A DNA stretch of 54,335 nucleotides from Mesostigma viride (GCA_009746045.1 RPFO01001440.1:1-54335), one strand, 5' to 3'. Positions 1-10,701 are shown, numbered from the stretch's first letter. Notes: generated from the sequence alone by a model not told the origin. A program made the numbers and translations.

Positions 1-110
1 TATGTATGTATGTATGTATGTATGTATGTATGTATGTATGTATGTATGTATGTATGTATGTATGTATGTATGTATGTATGTATGTGTATGTATGTATGTA
101 TGTATGTATT
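1..110. repeat. TATG microsatellite
   Basis: Uninterrupted TATG tetranucleotide tract with one TATGTG variant near position 85. It is the same motif as the tract that element 1 entered at 707-816 and 8,623-8,690. The apparent YVCM-type proteins read from these tracts are artefacts. Confidence 0.95.
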
Positions 111-312
111 AAAAATAAATTAATACTTACAGCAGAGTGAAATCACTCAAACCAAAGCAAACGCCCAGCTATAAACCTATATACAGAGCCATGTCAAAGC
201 TCTATACTACGATAAGACCAATGGAAACGCCTAACGGGAGGAACCTAATAGCCCTGCTGCACCGCAAAATCAGCCCGCGTACGGCGGAGCATAATGTCAG
301 CCATGGCCCGAG

Positions 313-680
313 TCAGCGCCACCGACAAGCGCTGACGCCAATATGACGTCCAGGTCCGCGCCGACCATGGGCCCGCTGGCTCTCCAGGTCCAGCCGGTCC
401 TCCCGGAGCCGGCAACACTCCTTGAAGAAGGCGGAGGTCAGGGGCCCCATGGCCCCAAACTCCTCCAGGACAAAGGGCACCACACGATGGTGCCCGACGT
501 CGCCGTAGGCCAGGAGCTTGGCCCGCTCCGCCCGGTCCGCCGTGTAACCTGCCGTGAGGGAGGCCCCAGCCACGTGGCTAAGAGCCAAGGGCCGCGCCAC
601 CGAAACGTCAATAAGCAGATGCCGGCCACCCCCTCAAAGTCCAGCACCACGATGCCAGGCCGGTGGTTGGGGGAATAGAA
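313..680 (-). pseudogene. LINE reverse transcriptase C-terminal fragment
   Basis: Minus-strand reading shows RPGIVVLDFEG, then after a one-base frame change LLIDVSVARPL, then VVPFVLEEFGAMGP followed by an Arg-rich tail. The combination 'RPD/G-hydrophobic ... LIDVSV ... PFVxExFGAxG' is what I associate with the region downstream of the RT domain in non-LTR retrotransposon ORF2 proteins. No RT core, start codon or 3' tail is present, so this is a truncated and frameshifted remnant that predates the insertion of element 1. A host gene fragment is possible but less likely. Confidence 0.45.
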
Positions 681-706
681 GGCAGCGCCATCCGCATCCT
701 CGGACC

Positions 707-737
707 GTATGTATGTATGTTGTATGTATGTATGTAG

Positions 738-769
<32 letters not shown>

Positions 770-816
770 TGTATGTATGTATGTATGTATGTATGTATGT
801 ATGTATGTGATGTATG
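707..816. repeat. TATG microsatellite, left half of element 1 target
   Basis: TATG tract ending GTATG at 812-816, directly before the AGTT start of the LTR. The same 5 bp and more TATG follow the other LTR at 8,623, so element 1 split one tract in two. Confidence 0.9.
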
Positions 817-1428
817 AGTTGTGAGTGAATGCCACGAATTCCGCCATGGTTCTTGCAGGAAGTTGCCTTTATTAATAATCAGGAAACACAGACGTAAGTC
901 ACGTCACTTCCAAGACTGCACGCAGCACAGACGACAGGGTCGCAGTGCCAAGAGAACGTGCACGCAAGAACTAGCGTCCCGGTGTGACCAAGTCACTCAT
1001 ATAGCTTACTAGGGACGCGTCCAAGTATTCAGCTGCACTGTCACAGCTGAACTGTCAATCAATTGATTACACAGACTCTGGCACGCCTTTGGCGCGCAGA
1101 TCTATCAATTGTCCATACGGCTAGTCCTGTGGACCTATCCGTACACTAGTCAGCATCAATTGTCTCATAGGTCCTGGCGCGCTACAGCCGCCTACCTATC
1201 AATTGACCATCAAGTCCTGTACAAGTCCTGTCAACGTCCTGCGGACTATCAAAGTGACACTTGTACATCCTGTGTCCGTACGCGCCCACAGTGGCGCGCC
1301 GGGTACTGTCGGCACAGCCTAGGAAACGTCATAACTTTTACGTTCCTTAACCAAATGAGGCGTTCAAGGTGCCGTTGGAAAGAGCGTAACAATCTCTATC
1401 CATCTAACGTAAATCCTTTACGTTAACT
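817..1428 (-). repeat. Element 1 LTR (3' LTR)
   Basis: Matches 8006-8622 over its whole length with only a few differences, such as AATG versus TGAGGATG near the start and CCGCC versus CACGCC in the middle. The ends form the short inverted pair AGTT/AACT. It contains repeated CAATTGA and CAAGTCCTGT motifs. Confidence 0.93.
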
Positions 1429-1447
1429 CCAATCCCTTCTTTTCTTT
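1429..1447 (-). promoter_or_regulatory. Polypurine tract of element 1
   Basis: On the minus strand AAAGAAAAGAAGGGATTGG abuts the LTR. It matches the tract before the 3' LTR of element 2 (AAGAAGGG-ATTGG versus AAGAAAGGG-TTGG). This is the expected position and composition of the primer for plus-strand DNA synthesis, and it fixes element orientation and LTR boundary. Confidence 0.85.
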
Positions 1448-2378
1448 AGGGATCACATCCCCTGCCAGGGACCCTTGAAGTAGCTTGAAATGTCCTTCAC
1501 TCCAGCTTGAAGCTTGAACAGATGTCTTTAATGGCCATTGCCATTCCCCCAGCCCTTTCTTTTAAGGAACTGGAAAAGAAACAGATCTGCCACAGGGAAA
1601 ACCATTCCATGAGAAATGGATAAAAACCTATGGAAGTGGCATTACAGAGTACCACCAGATATTAGAAGCACACAAAATTAAATACATACAGGTTAATTCT
1701 ATGAGGTCTTCTCCAGGAATTAATCCCATCACCTCGGTAGAGCCTCCAGTACAATGACCTTCTGGCGGTGAGTTACATTAATCCCAGATACTAATCCCAT
1801 AAAACCCAGTACATATTCAATATAAGTACAATAAATCCATGACAATTAAAATACCACTTGACAAAGTAAGGCGTATTACAATAGTTTGCCTGTCATTCTC
1901 TCAACAGGGGTCTATTGGCGCCCGTCTTACGGCGCCCGTCTACTTGCCAGATGGTAAACTGCCACAGCAAACAAATGACAAAATGAAACACATAGGCAAC
2001 AATTAAATCCTGCCCTGGGGAACTAGGGAAGTCTGAACAGGCAAACACCTGAACAGGCCAGCTTGTAGAAACATAATACCAGGGAATCGAACCCCGCCCT
2101 ATAAACCCCAGAATAAAGGTTCCCAGACCATTGTGAGAAGTATGTACAAATATACATTTCTTTTAAAATAGAATACATGGTCTGTAATGGACCTGTCAAC
2201 CTTGTGTAGTCAACAGCATGAACCCCAGCCAAAACCTGGCTGTATCCTGATTAAAATCAGAGTGAGTGTACCATGGTCCATGAGCCTTAGTACAGACTAA
2301 AATACAGGTATTATGCCAGTCACAATGCTGACACTACCACACAATCTGCTCTCCAATGCCCTATAACCATGCACCAGC
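1448..2378 (-). other. Element 1 3' noncoding region with conserved motifs
   Basis: No convincing ORF. In the element's sense direction it carries an AATAAA signal (in plus-strand GAATAAAGG context near 2,113 and others), a tRNA T-arm-like hairpin at 2096-2080 (CGGGG, loop TTCGATT, CCCTG) and a doubled ACGGGCGCC motif at 1940-1917. The last two recur in the same order and similar spacing in element 2, so the region is probably a conserved functional RNA segment rather than filler. Confidence 0.6.
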
Positions 2379-3097
2379 TTAGACAGCTTGCTGAGATGGG
2401 TCCATCAGAGACTGAAGAACCTTGTATTGCACTGCTGCCTTCTGCACTAGCTTGGTCAAAGCATCAGCAGGATTGTCAACCCCAGGGATATGCTCAATAT
2501 TGGCCAAGGAGGACAACTCCTTAAGAAGGAGATAATCCAAGTCCCTACTTCTGGCCATCTGCCTGTGCACAAACTGCACCATCCCCATGGAGTCTGTTTT
2601 TAGAAGAGTGGTAACCTGAAGTGGCCAAGGAGTGTTAGAAGTCATCTGATGAAGCAACTCCTTCAGATAAAGGCTTGTGTGAATGCCTTCACAAATAGCC
2701 CTGCATTCTGCCACATCACTGCTGACAGCCACCCGTTTGTGCAGGCGACTAAACCAGCTCACCAAACTCCCCAGGCCTTCCTGTCTGAGCACAAAGAGCC
2801 CTGCAGCCCTGCCCCTGACCTTGGAGACCTGCCTGCTGTCCATTGAGCTATCCACATACAGCTCCATGCAAATGGGTTGTGATAAATCCACTGCAGACAA
2901 CAGAATGCCAGATGAAGCCCTGACCTGATCAGCCACCTTGGCAGACCCTAGCTCCACCAGCATGTCATCAGGCAACCTGGCTATGACCATAAGGTCTGGC
3001 CTGGAAATGCCTGCCACCCAAGCAACCATGCCCCTCACCATGGGACACAGTGCCTGTGTGATGGTTGGAGGAAGCTTGCTAATGAGGGTCTCTTGAT
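2379..3097 (-). pseudogene. Element 1 RNase H domain (pol C-terminus)
   Basis: Copia-type RNase H of the retrotransposon polyprotein, which degrades RNA in the RNA:DNA hybrid. Visible motifs: ELYVDSSMD (first Asp), AECRAICEG (Glu), LLKTDSMGMVQFVH (Asp) and VDNPADALTKLV (last Asp). It begins in frame after an in-frame TGA near 3,098 that separates it from the RT domain. The first ATG is at 3,041, but the homologous reading continues upstream to the stop. It ends QQAV-stop, matching the end of the element 2 RNase H in position. The stop makes it a broken part of pol, not a separate gene. Confidence 0.82.
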
Positions 3098-3098
3098 A

Positions 3099-3584
3099 TC
3101 ATTGCCCCCCACCAGCAGCATACGCCACTCCCCCCTTCTTCACCAGTGTGGCCTCCATGCCCACAAACAGCAGAGGCTCATTCTCCACCTGCCATTGCTC
3201 CCTACCCAGAGGAAACTTGGACTTAATGATGGAGATCAGCTCCTTAAGCCACGACGTGGGAGCTATCAGATGTAGGTCATCCCCGTGCAGCGAAGCATAC
3301 ACTGGCAGGCCTTCCCATTGCCCCAGAAACAGACAGGGGTCTACAGGAGAGACCTTCAAGTTGCAATGCTCCTTCAGGAAACGGTTGAGAGTCTCCCTCC
3401 AGATTATTGGACTTGACCTCAGGCCCTCCAGGCCCTTGAGGATTTTAAGGAACTCCGTGTGGATGTCCCTTTTCCATACAGCAGGCACCCTAACATAGAA
3501 AGGCGTCTTGCCCTCCCACTTTTCCTGTGCCACATCTGCATCCCCTCCAGAAATGCCCTCTTGAAGTCTACACCACTGAGCCAT
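3099..3584 (-). pseudogene. Element 1 reverse transcriptase, C-terminal part
   Basis: RVT_2-type RT core. Motifs in order: ILKGLEGLRSSPIIW (equivalent of LYGLKQxPRxW), VSPVDPCLF, then VYASLHGDDLHLI, where Copia RTs have YVDD. The first position of YxDD is therefore His. VENEPLLFVGMEA corresponds to the FLGxE block. It is joined to the upstream ORF by a frame change near 3,570-3,630; the catalytic DFKRAFLEG block lies in a third frame at 3637-3419. Element 2 has the same HGDD reading, so that motif is family-specific rather than a mutation here. Confidence 0.85.
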
Positions 3585-5811
3585 AGTCCAAGCCCTTGTT
3601 GAGAAGGCCTAGAAAGACACACAGCAGCAGCCTCCAAGTATCATGCAGCATGCCAGGGGTATACAACTCCTCAGCAGTGCACTCACCAGTACCCTTGAAC
3701 TCATTCAGCACTGGCCTGACATGTGGTACCTTGACCCCGTCCACCTCCTTCATCTTGATGACAAACTTGAGCTTGAGTAGACGTCGTGCAGGAGGCAGGT
3801 CATTGACAGGTTCCACGCATTTCTTGGAGATCCAGTCCTCCCCAGATTTAATCAGACCCAGTGTGACCTGGGGACACATAATGGGAGAGGACATGAGCTT
3901 CACCAGGCCTTGGTAGTTGATAGGGCTGTGTCCAGCAAGTGAGTGAGGACCAATGCCCAAACTGCTTGGATGACTAGCAGCTGGCAGTATGAGGTCATCA
4001 ACCAAGGGCTCCTGCCCCTGGCACACTTGCACACGCTTAACCGTCCTGGTTACTGCACGTGATAGGTGAGTGGTCCTGAAATTAATCAGTGGGACCTGAC
4101 CAGCCCCTTCCTTAGTCAGGAGAGAGGACGTGATCACTACCCCATCCTGGCATAGGAAATTCTGCCCCAGAAGAGCAGGTCCTTGATAGCCCTCCAAGAC
4201 ACAAAAAGCAGTGTCCTGTCCAAGGATAGGAATGAATACCTCACCCAGTACCTTCACGTGTACCCCGCCACTGAAGTCAGACACAAACTGATAGCTGGGT
4301 TCAGACATGCTGTACCCTGCTGCAGCCCTGGTCCCAATGATGGAGACCTGAGAATTAGTGTCTACCTCTAAGGCAGTGTCCAGCCCCAGATTGCCATGCC
4401 ACCTGAGCTTGGCTACCTTGGGCTGCTTCTTGGCCCTTTGTAGAGCCCCAATCAATCCAGCCAAACTTGTCCCCCTGGGCTTGGTTAGTGCCTTGGGCTT
4501 GACAGTTGACTCCCCAGCTGTTGACCTTGCAGCCTGTTCAACAAGTACCTCTGCAACCTGGCCAGGGCTGACAGATTCCCCTGCAACAGATGTGGTCGTT
4601 GCGTCAGTGATGTCACCTGGGACCTGAAAATCCTGCAGATCCTGTGAGCCTTGTGCCTGACTGCCCTCATTCATCAGGTTAGGCTTGACATATGACCAAC
4701 TCAGCCGGTGTACATGCTTTGGTTCGTCCTCCATGCTGACCAAGCATGCGTGGCTAGCTTCATCAACCTGGGTAACCACCCCAGGACTCCAGCTACCACG
4801 TTTGCCATAAAGGCTAGGTTCCTTCCAAGCTAGGACCTTCTGACCCACTTGTGGCTCCAGCATCTTCCAACCCCGGTCCTTCTCCCTCAGCTTGGCAAAG
4901 GTGACATGTGCAGCATGTTTCCAGCCCTCCAGCACATGTGGTGGGCACAGGCCATGATATAGACCCATTGGGCTGACAGCAACTCCATCATAGTAGAAGT
5001 TAACCCTGCTGTTCAGCTGCTGCTCCACGTTCCTCAGCCATGCACTCCTGACAAGTGCAGGTGCAGACAAGGGTACCCAGTCTTCAGAGATGATCAATTT
5101 CTTGACCTCCTGGATTGCCCTCTCGATAGCACCCTGCTGCCCATGAGCCTCCCTAGGTGTAACCAGCAACTCAGGAAGGGTAGGATCACCCTTGAGATGC
5201 TGAAACTGCATGTCCACCTGGATCCTTGTGGTAGGAAACTTGGCTCTTACATTCTGCAGGGCAGCCAGCAAGTACCTGTTCTTCATAGAAGGTAAATGCT
5301 CTAGCACCTTGTATTTCGTGTACCTGTCCACGCACACCAACAGTTGCATGCCCCTGATGTGTTGGATATCACACTGCAGATCACCAATGCTCTGAGGTAG
5401 AGCTTTGGCATGTGATTTCCTGGGCTTGTTGGAGGACAACTGGCACTTACACCGTGAGGCAGCTTGCTGACACGCCTTAAGAAGGGGTGCCCTGCCCATA
5501 CGGAAGGCAAAGTTGTTTGACAGAGAAGTGGCATGCCCAAACATGTTGTGGATTCGGGCACCCAACTCCTGGTACACAGAGGAAGCAGTCCCTGGCACAG
5601 TCAGGACTGTGCTGTCAGGTTGTCCAGCATCACCATGCTGACTTCCATCCTGTTCTGACTCAGAGCCTGAGTCACCCTGCTCATGCCCAACACCTGGACC
5701 GCCAGCAGGGACCACATGCATACCACCAGAGGCCTTCACACCCCTCTGTGGTTGTACATTGGTTTCTCTCAAAATGAGAGGTCCACCCTCGTGCCCAGCA
5801 CGAGGATGCAT
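3568..5811 (-). pseudogene. Element 1 pol: integrase, protease-like and RT N-terminus
   Basis: A 747-residue open stretch. After an acidic linker (residues 1-75) comes the integrase: HNMFGH and CQQAASRCKC (HHCC zinc site), CDIQHIRG (first Asp), QVDMQFQ (second Asp) and HGQQGAIERAI (Glu), giving a DDE core, followed by a C-terminal domain with KEPSLYGKRGSW. Then, unusually, a retropepsin-like domain: LEVDTNSQVSIIG and GPALLGQNFL, with DTN in place of the DTG triad. It ends in the RT N-terminus (KLKFVIKMKEVDGVKVPHVRP, EELYTPGMLHDTWR) and stops by frameshift just before DFKRAFL. It acts in cDNA integration and polyprotein cleavage if repaired. Confidence 0.85.
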
Positions 5812-5999
5812 GGGTCAGACATACTTACAGCTGCATCAGCTGTCAAGGACGTCTTCATAGGAACCTGTACCTCTCCAGGTGACCTGGGGCCACACTGAAC
5901 CTGGAGATCACCCTCTTGTTGCCCAGATATAAAATCTGCATTGGAGCACCTGGCCTCCCCCTTGGGTGAATTAAGGTGTGTAGGGGTTGCCTCAGACAG

Positions 6000-7089
6000 T
6001 CACTGCTCCTTGTTGTCTTCTTGCTGACTGCCCTTTGAAGGCTGGCCTGCCTGGGACTTGTTGTTGTTCTTCTTGTTGTTGTTGTTATTCTTGTTGCTGC
6101 CCTGGCCCTGGGACTTCTTGAAGCTGGGACACTCCTTCTTGATGTGCCCCCACCCCTTGCACAGGTAGCATTGTATCTTGGACTTGCCCTGGCCACTGCC
6201 CCCATTGTCAGACGCGTTGCCCTGCTTGGGCTGACCACCCACCCGCCTGAACACCGACTTGGAGTGTGACCTCCTGTCAGAATCAGGTGAATGATCTCCC
6301 TTGCGCTTGTTATGGTTGCCCCTACGCCCTCCTTGGCTTCGGTCAGCCTCAGACGTCTTGGAGCCACCCTGGGTACGCCCACCTGCCTGGGTAGCCTTCA
6401 CTGCTGGCACTCCACCCTCAAACAGCTCCTCTGCCTCGAGTGCTTGTTTGATTATGACCTTGTAGGCCTTGAGGGTTGAGTGTGGGGCACACATGACTTT
6501 AAGGAGCCACGTGTCGCCTTATCCAGCCCAGAAACCTTGAGCCAGTTGGTTAGGGCTATGTTATCAGCGACATTAAAGCCGTGAGCCCTGCCCTCCTCAA
6601 CCAACAATAGGAAATTCTGGATCAGGTCCCCCTTGACCTCCCACCCTTGGTACTTGTCCTGCCAATGGATGCCGACCTTCTTTCGTGGTCTCCAGCAGCT
6701 CCTTCAGCTCAGCCACGTACAGTGCCCAGGCCTTTTGGCCTTTTACTCCCTGGTTAGGTCCTTAATCTGGTCAGTACACTTGCCAAAAGTGCTACTGCCT
6801 ATCCAGATTGATAGTAATTTGTACCACCGTACAAGCTAGGGAACCCTTCCAATCCCTCCACAAACTCTTCAGCCTGCTTAGGCTTGGAGTCTGCAGGTTG
6901 CAGCTGATTACAATTAAAATCCCTGAGTGGTAAGGTCAAACCATGAACAGCTTGTGCATTATTATTATTGTGATGAATGTTGGTAATCTCTCCGGTAACC
7001 CCCACGTCATCTACGTGAGCGGTCCCACTACCAGCACCACCATTATTCCCACTGGCTGGGGCACCTTTGCTACGGCGCCCGTCTGCCAT
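6000..7089 (-). pseudogene. Element 1 gag with CCHC zinc knuckle
   Basis: Starts MADGRRSKGAP at 7,089, runs to a stop at 6,799, and continues in other frames through capsid-like sequence (NFLLLVEEGRAHGFNVADN) into an open stretch from 6,494 to 6,000. The latter has a Lys/Arg/Ser-rich linker and a nucleic-acid-binding zinc knuckle CYLCKGWGHIKKEC (CX2CX4HX4C), then an Asn/Lys-rich tail. Gag forms the virus-like particle and binds the genomic RNA. At least two frame changes between about 6,800 and 6,494 break it. Its first codons overlap a copy of the ACGGGCGCC motif also seen in the 3' region. Confidence 0.75.
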
Positions 7090-7258
7090 TCTGCACTAGA
7101 AGCTATTCAAAAAGAACACTTTAGCAAAGCAGCAGAAAAGTATGTACAAAATTGTCGCCACTGCCGCCTGCGCCGGTGTCGCCTCCGCCCCCGCGAATTG
7201 CCGTTGAAAAATCGACAAAAGAATGTCGACGCGTACTGCAAAAAAAAATTAGGCCGAC

Positions 7259-7969
7259 CTAGTAGTCAAGGCCTCTGAAGTCGCAGTACGTGTATACGAA
7301 CTCACGATCCTCCATATCCAGCTCCGGACCTGCACCGGTATGAATTAAAACCGGTGTGCTCCCCGCCGCGTAAGTTCCGATGCGCCGACGCGCGACGAGT
7401 CGCAGAGGATGCGTAAAGATCGTCAACAATTCCCACCCCGCGGGAATCCACTCTCGCACAGATGCGAGAAATGCCACCAGGTTAATCAAAACCTGGCGCT
7501 CGCGACTGCGTACGCCGCGTGTGAGCAGCGATAGCAACGCGAGATCTTGAAACAAATTTGTCGACACCGCCGGCGCGCCCCCCGTGCGTAGCGATGCCCA
7601 GTTTTGTAAGTTTCTCTGGTAACCGGTGAGTGAAGAGAGGACGTTGTCCAACTCCTCAATGGCAGTCGTGACTTCGGTCACCGACCGCAAACCTCCCCGC
7701 ACCTGGACCGTAAATGTCGATAAAATATTGCGGATCTGGTCCAACAGTGCGCGTATAGCCGGCACCAGTGCTGGCAATTCGGGGTCCTCGGGGTTATCCC
7801 CGAGCAATGGATGAGCTGCGCGCTGCTGACGATGAAGTTCGTCCAGCGATGTTGTGACCTCGTCGAGCAATTGCTGCCACGACGGCGCAGTCGGTCTTGA
7901 CGAAGGACCAGCCGGCGGAGCGGCTATTTCCTCATCGTCCGGAATCCTGAATTCTTCCGAATTTGGCAT
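7259..7969 (-). CDS. Element 1 pre-gag ORF, unknown function
   Basis: An intact 236-residue ORF that starts 36 bases inside the 5' LTR, so it is the first ORF on the transcript. The N-terminus is acidic and Pro-rich; the middle (about 30-200) is helical and Leu-rich (LDEVTTSLDELHRQQ, AIEELDNVLSSLTGYQ, DLALLSLLTRGV), suggesting coiled-coil or helical-bundle structure; it ends YTYCDFRGLDY. I recognise no domain. Element 2 has an ORF in the same place (9,515-10,701) with similar character but no obvious sequence identity. Capsid N-terminal domain or RNA chaperone are possibilities only. Confidence 0.65.
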   Translation of the reverse strand: MPNSEEFRIPDDEEIAAPPAGPSSRPTAPSWQQLLDEVTTSLDELHRQQRAAHPLLGDNPEDPELPALVPAIRALLDQIRNILSTFTVQVRGGLRSVTEVTTAIEELDNVLSSLTGYQRNLQNWASLRTGGAPAVSTNLFQDLALLSLLTRGVRSRERQVLINLVAFLASVREWIPAGWELLTIFTHPLRLVARRRIGTYAAGSTPVLIHTGAGPELDMEDREFVYTYCDFRGLDY

Positions 7970-8005
7970 CTTTTTGACAGAGCGTGTAATACGAGTTGTA
8001 ATACG
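7970..8005 (-). promoter_or_regulatory. Element 1 leader after 5' LTR (primer-binding region)
   Basis: Directly after the LTR end AACT the minus strand reads CGTATTACAACTCGTATTACACG, a 12-bp direct duplication of AACTCGTATTAC. Element 2 also has CGTATTA immediately after its 5' LTR. No TGG, the usual start of a tRNA-3'-end primer site, is present. Confidence 0.5.
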
Positions 8006-8622
8006 AGTTGTGAGTGTGAGGATGCCACGAATTCCGCCATGGTTCTTGCAGGAAGTTGCCTTTATTAATAATCAGGAAACACAGACGTAAGTCACGTCAC
8101 TTCCAAGACTGCACGCAGCACAGACGACAGGGTCGCAGTGCCAAGAGAACGTGCACGCAAGAACTAGCGTCCCGGTGTGACCAAGTCACTCATATAGCTT
8201 ACTAGGGACGCGTCCAAGTATTCAGCTGCACTGTCACAGCTGAACTGTCAATCAATTGATTACACAGACTCTGGCACGCCTTTGGCGCGCAGATCTATCA
8301 ATTGTCCATACGGCTAGTCCTGTGGACCTATCCGTACACTAGTCAGCATCAATTGTCTCATAGGTCCTGGCGCGCTACAGCACGCCTACCTATCAATTGA
8401 CCATCAAGTCCTGTACAAGTCCTGTCAACGTCCTGCGGACTATCAAAGTGACACTTGTACATCCTGTGTCCGTACGCGCCCACAGTGGCGCGCCGGGTAC
8501 TGTCGGCACAGCCTAGGAAACGTCATAACTTTTACGTCCCGTAACCAAATGAGGCGTTCAAGGTGCCGTTGGAAAGAGCGTAACAATCTCTATCCATCTA
8601 ACGTAAATCCTTTACGTTAACT
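8006..8622 (-). repeat. Element 1 LTR (5' LTR)
   Basis: Partner of 817-1428. On the plus strand it begins AGTTGTGAGTG and ends ACGTTAACT; GTATG follows at 8,623-8,627 as the target duplication. It is expected to carry the element's promoter, but I see no clear TATA box. Confidence 0.93.
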
Positions 8623-8690
8623 GTATGTATGTATGTATGTATGTATGTATGTATGTATGTATGTATGTATGTATGTATGTATGTATGTAT
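8623..8690. repeat. TATG microsatellite, right half of element 1 target
   Basis: TATG tract continuing from the duplicated GTATG. It runs into GGATTGATGCATGG and then the TTAATTAA tail of the LINE-derived repeat. Confidence 0.9.
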
Positions 8691-8843
8691 GGATTGATGC
8701 ATGGATTAATTAATTAAACACGTGCTCGGACCGTTGGGGAGTCACGTAGCATCGAAGTGCTTTTAAGCCCTGTGTGTGCACAACAGGAGAAAGGGCAGAG
8801 ACCCCCAGTCTCCTTCATGCCTAAGGCATGCCACAGCTGCATA
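8691..8843 (-). repeat. LINE-derived repeat tail, outer part, interrupted by element 2
   Basis: TTAATTAATTAA followed by about 140 bp that reappears inverted at 34,975-35,118. It continues beyond element 2 at 18,899. The join CAGCTGCAT-GCGGGCACG is intact at 34,970-34,980, giving an empty-site comparison for the insertion. Confidence 0.75.
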
Positions 8844-9488
8844 AGCTAGCATTTTGGGCAACCAATATGCTAAATGGATGCAGTTTGGAAAGACCTTTCC
8901 AACGCCGTGCTGACCGCCTGAAACAGACAAGGGACAAGAAAGATATGAAGTCCCGAAGTCCTAGCCATCCGTGGCCGACAAGGGTGCAGTCCTCTGGTAC
9001 AGTGGACAGGACACGTGGCAGGACGTACCTGCACAGGCTTAGCCTGTCTATCACGTGACTGTGGTCCACGTAGACCAGGAGGAGCAGCAGCCTGTGACTG
9101 GTGGGGTACTGGAACTGGCACAGGGCTGCAAGGATACTAGACCTTGCAGGCCTGTGACAGGTCCTGTACTTCCTAGGTTGCAGAGTCTAGGCAAATCCAG
9201 TGCGTCCTGGCTCTGCACTGATGCCAGTGGACGTTGTGGATTTGCTTGCACGCCTGCACGTGCCTCGTCACGCCGATGGGAACGAGGAACAACACAAAGG
9301 ATATAGCTTGGTCATGGGGGATGACCAGCTATCTCGGAAAGCACGAACCGTGGGTGCCACCTTGGTCGTGGAAGTGCCCACCGTGGTCGTGGCCTGGTGC
9401 ATGGATTTAAGGTTGCTGCCTTGCAACATTGGCTAAGCCGTGCTGTGAAAGACCAAGAGCTCACATACGTGGGGAGCTCTTTCTAACT
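8844..9488 (+). repeat. Element 2 5' LTR
   Basis: Begins AGCTAG (AGTTAG in the other copy) and ends CTAACT, an inverted 6-bp pair. Contains a GAGCTC...GAGCTC pair near the end (GAGCTCACATACG, GGGAGCTC). Confidence 0.93.
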
Positions 9489-9514
9489 CGTATTATTGTC
9501 TCCTTTCCATCTTC
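9489..9514 (+). promoter_or_regulatory. Element 2 leader (primer-binding region)
   Basis: Starts CGTATTATTGTCTCC. The first seven bases equal those after the element 1 LTR; there is no TGG. Confidence 0.45.
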
Positions 9515-10701
9515 ATGTCCAACGTGCCGACGGAGCGGGCCATTGAGCCTTCGCAAAGCCAAAGCTCGCAGCCGCCGCTTCGGGTAGGAGCCCCGGAGCG
9601 AACACGACCTTTTCATCCCTACGCTCATCCGAGCACCGCATCGACCTTCGTCCAGGCGGCGTACCTGGCGAGAGGGCTGGCGAAGAAAGGTTGGGTGGCG
9701 GTTTGTGGAACTGCAGCAGGGCCGGCAGCGAGCGACCCCATTGTGATGCAAATTGAGGCATCGACAGCTCCCGGCGAATTGTCGTGAGAAGCCGTCGAAA
9801 AGTTTGTGTCGCTAAGGGACGAGCTTTCCTCGACGATTTACGGTCTGGAGGTGGCTCACCAGGGCGGGCACGTGACCGTGCAGCAGCTGGATTTGGCGCG
9901 GGAGGCACTGGGCCAGATAGTGGCCATTGGATTGGGGCAGCGCGGCTGTTCAACCATCAGGTGGCAACTTCTGTGCTGGGCGCGGGAGTTGAGGTCCCGG
10001 ACGTGATCAGGCAAGCGCAGGCGCGCGAGGTCGACAACCCCTGGTCGTCGGCAGAGGTGGTTTCCCAGACGTGCGAACACCTCGTGAACATTCTTTTGCA
10101 GGAGTCACGGGGCAACGCAGATCGGTGGGTAATAACCACACGGCCATTTGGGATTTGGTCAACCCTCGACACACCGCGGGCGGCGGAACCAGAAGCTCAC
10201 GATCCAGTGGTCGAGGTAATCACGGGTCGAGAGGTTACGCCAGAAGATTTCCACTACCAGTTCGTTGATCAACCAGAGGGGATCATCGAACGTTCATCTC
10301 AGCAGATAGACGAAGGCGACGGTACCGTAGAAGGGTACGCTGCACGACGTCGTGCTGAGCTACACGTCCCGCAAGAGCCCGAACACGACTACGGTGGTCG
10401 TGGGGCCTGCAACGACAAGCGGGGTGGTGGGACGCGGTGGGTGAGGAGCCTTGAGTGGGATCGTAAGAGTGGAAGCGAGCCCCGGATCCCAGTGGAGAAA
10501 TCTGCAGACGGGCGACCCGTTAGCAGAGTGCTAGGACCCTACGCCGACGGGGAGGACGCCGCTGGCAGCGACGAGGAGCGGCCAGAGACGCCCATCGCAG
10601 CCACTGCTCAAGAACGGGAGCAGGAGGCAGCGAACCAAGCAGGTGCTGAGTCAGTAGCTGGGACGGTGCCCACGGCATCCTCCAGTGACGCCAGCGCTTG
10701 A
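9515..10701 (+). pseudogene. Element 2 pre-gag ORF, broken by a stop and a frameshift
   Basis: The first ATG after the LTR begins MSNVPTERAIEPSQ. The reading meets TGA at 9,785 but the same frame continues with EKFVSLRDELSSTIYGLEVAH and VQQLDLAREALGQIVAIGL. Near 9,945 the sensible reading shifts to FNHQVATSVLGAGVEVPDV, which stays open to 10,701. The C-terminal third is acidic and low in complexity (DGEDAAGSDEERPETP). Position and helical middle resemble the 236-residue pre-gag ORF of element 1. No known domain is recognised. The next ORF, gag, starts 54 bases later. Confidence 0.55.

Larger units (their letters stand above)
817..8622 (-). mobile_element. Copia-like LTR retrotransposon, element 1
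   Basis: A 7.8-kb element on the minus strand. Two nearly identical direct repeats (817-1428 and 8006-8622) start AGTT and end AACT and are flanked by the 5-bp duplication GTATG. In transcription order: 5' LTR (8006-8622), short leader, extra ORF (7969-7259), gag with zinc knuckle (7089-6000), integrase, protease-like domain, RT and RNase H (5811-2379), about 950 bp of 3' noncoding sequence, polypurine tract (1447-1429), 3' LTR. RT type and RNase H place it with Pseudoviridae/Copia, but Copia normally has PR-INT-RT-RH, whereas here the protease-like domain follows the integrase. The near-identical LTRs suggest recent insertion even though gag and pol carry frameshifts. Confidence 0.92.
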
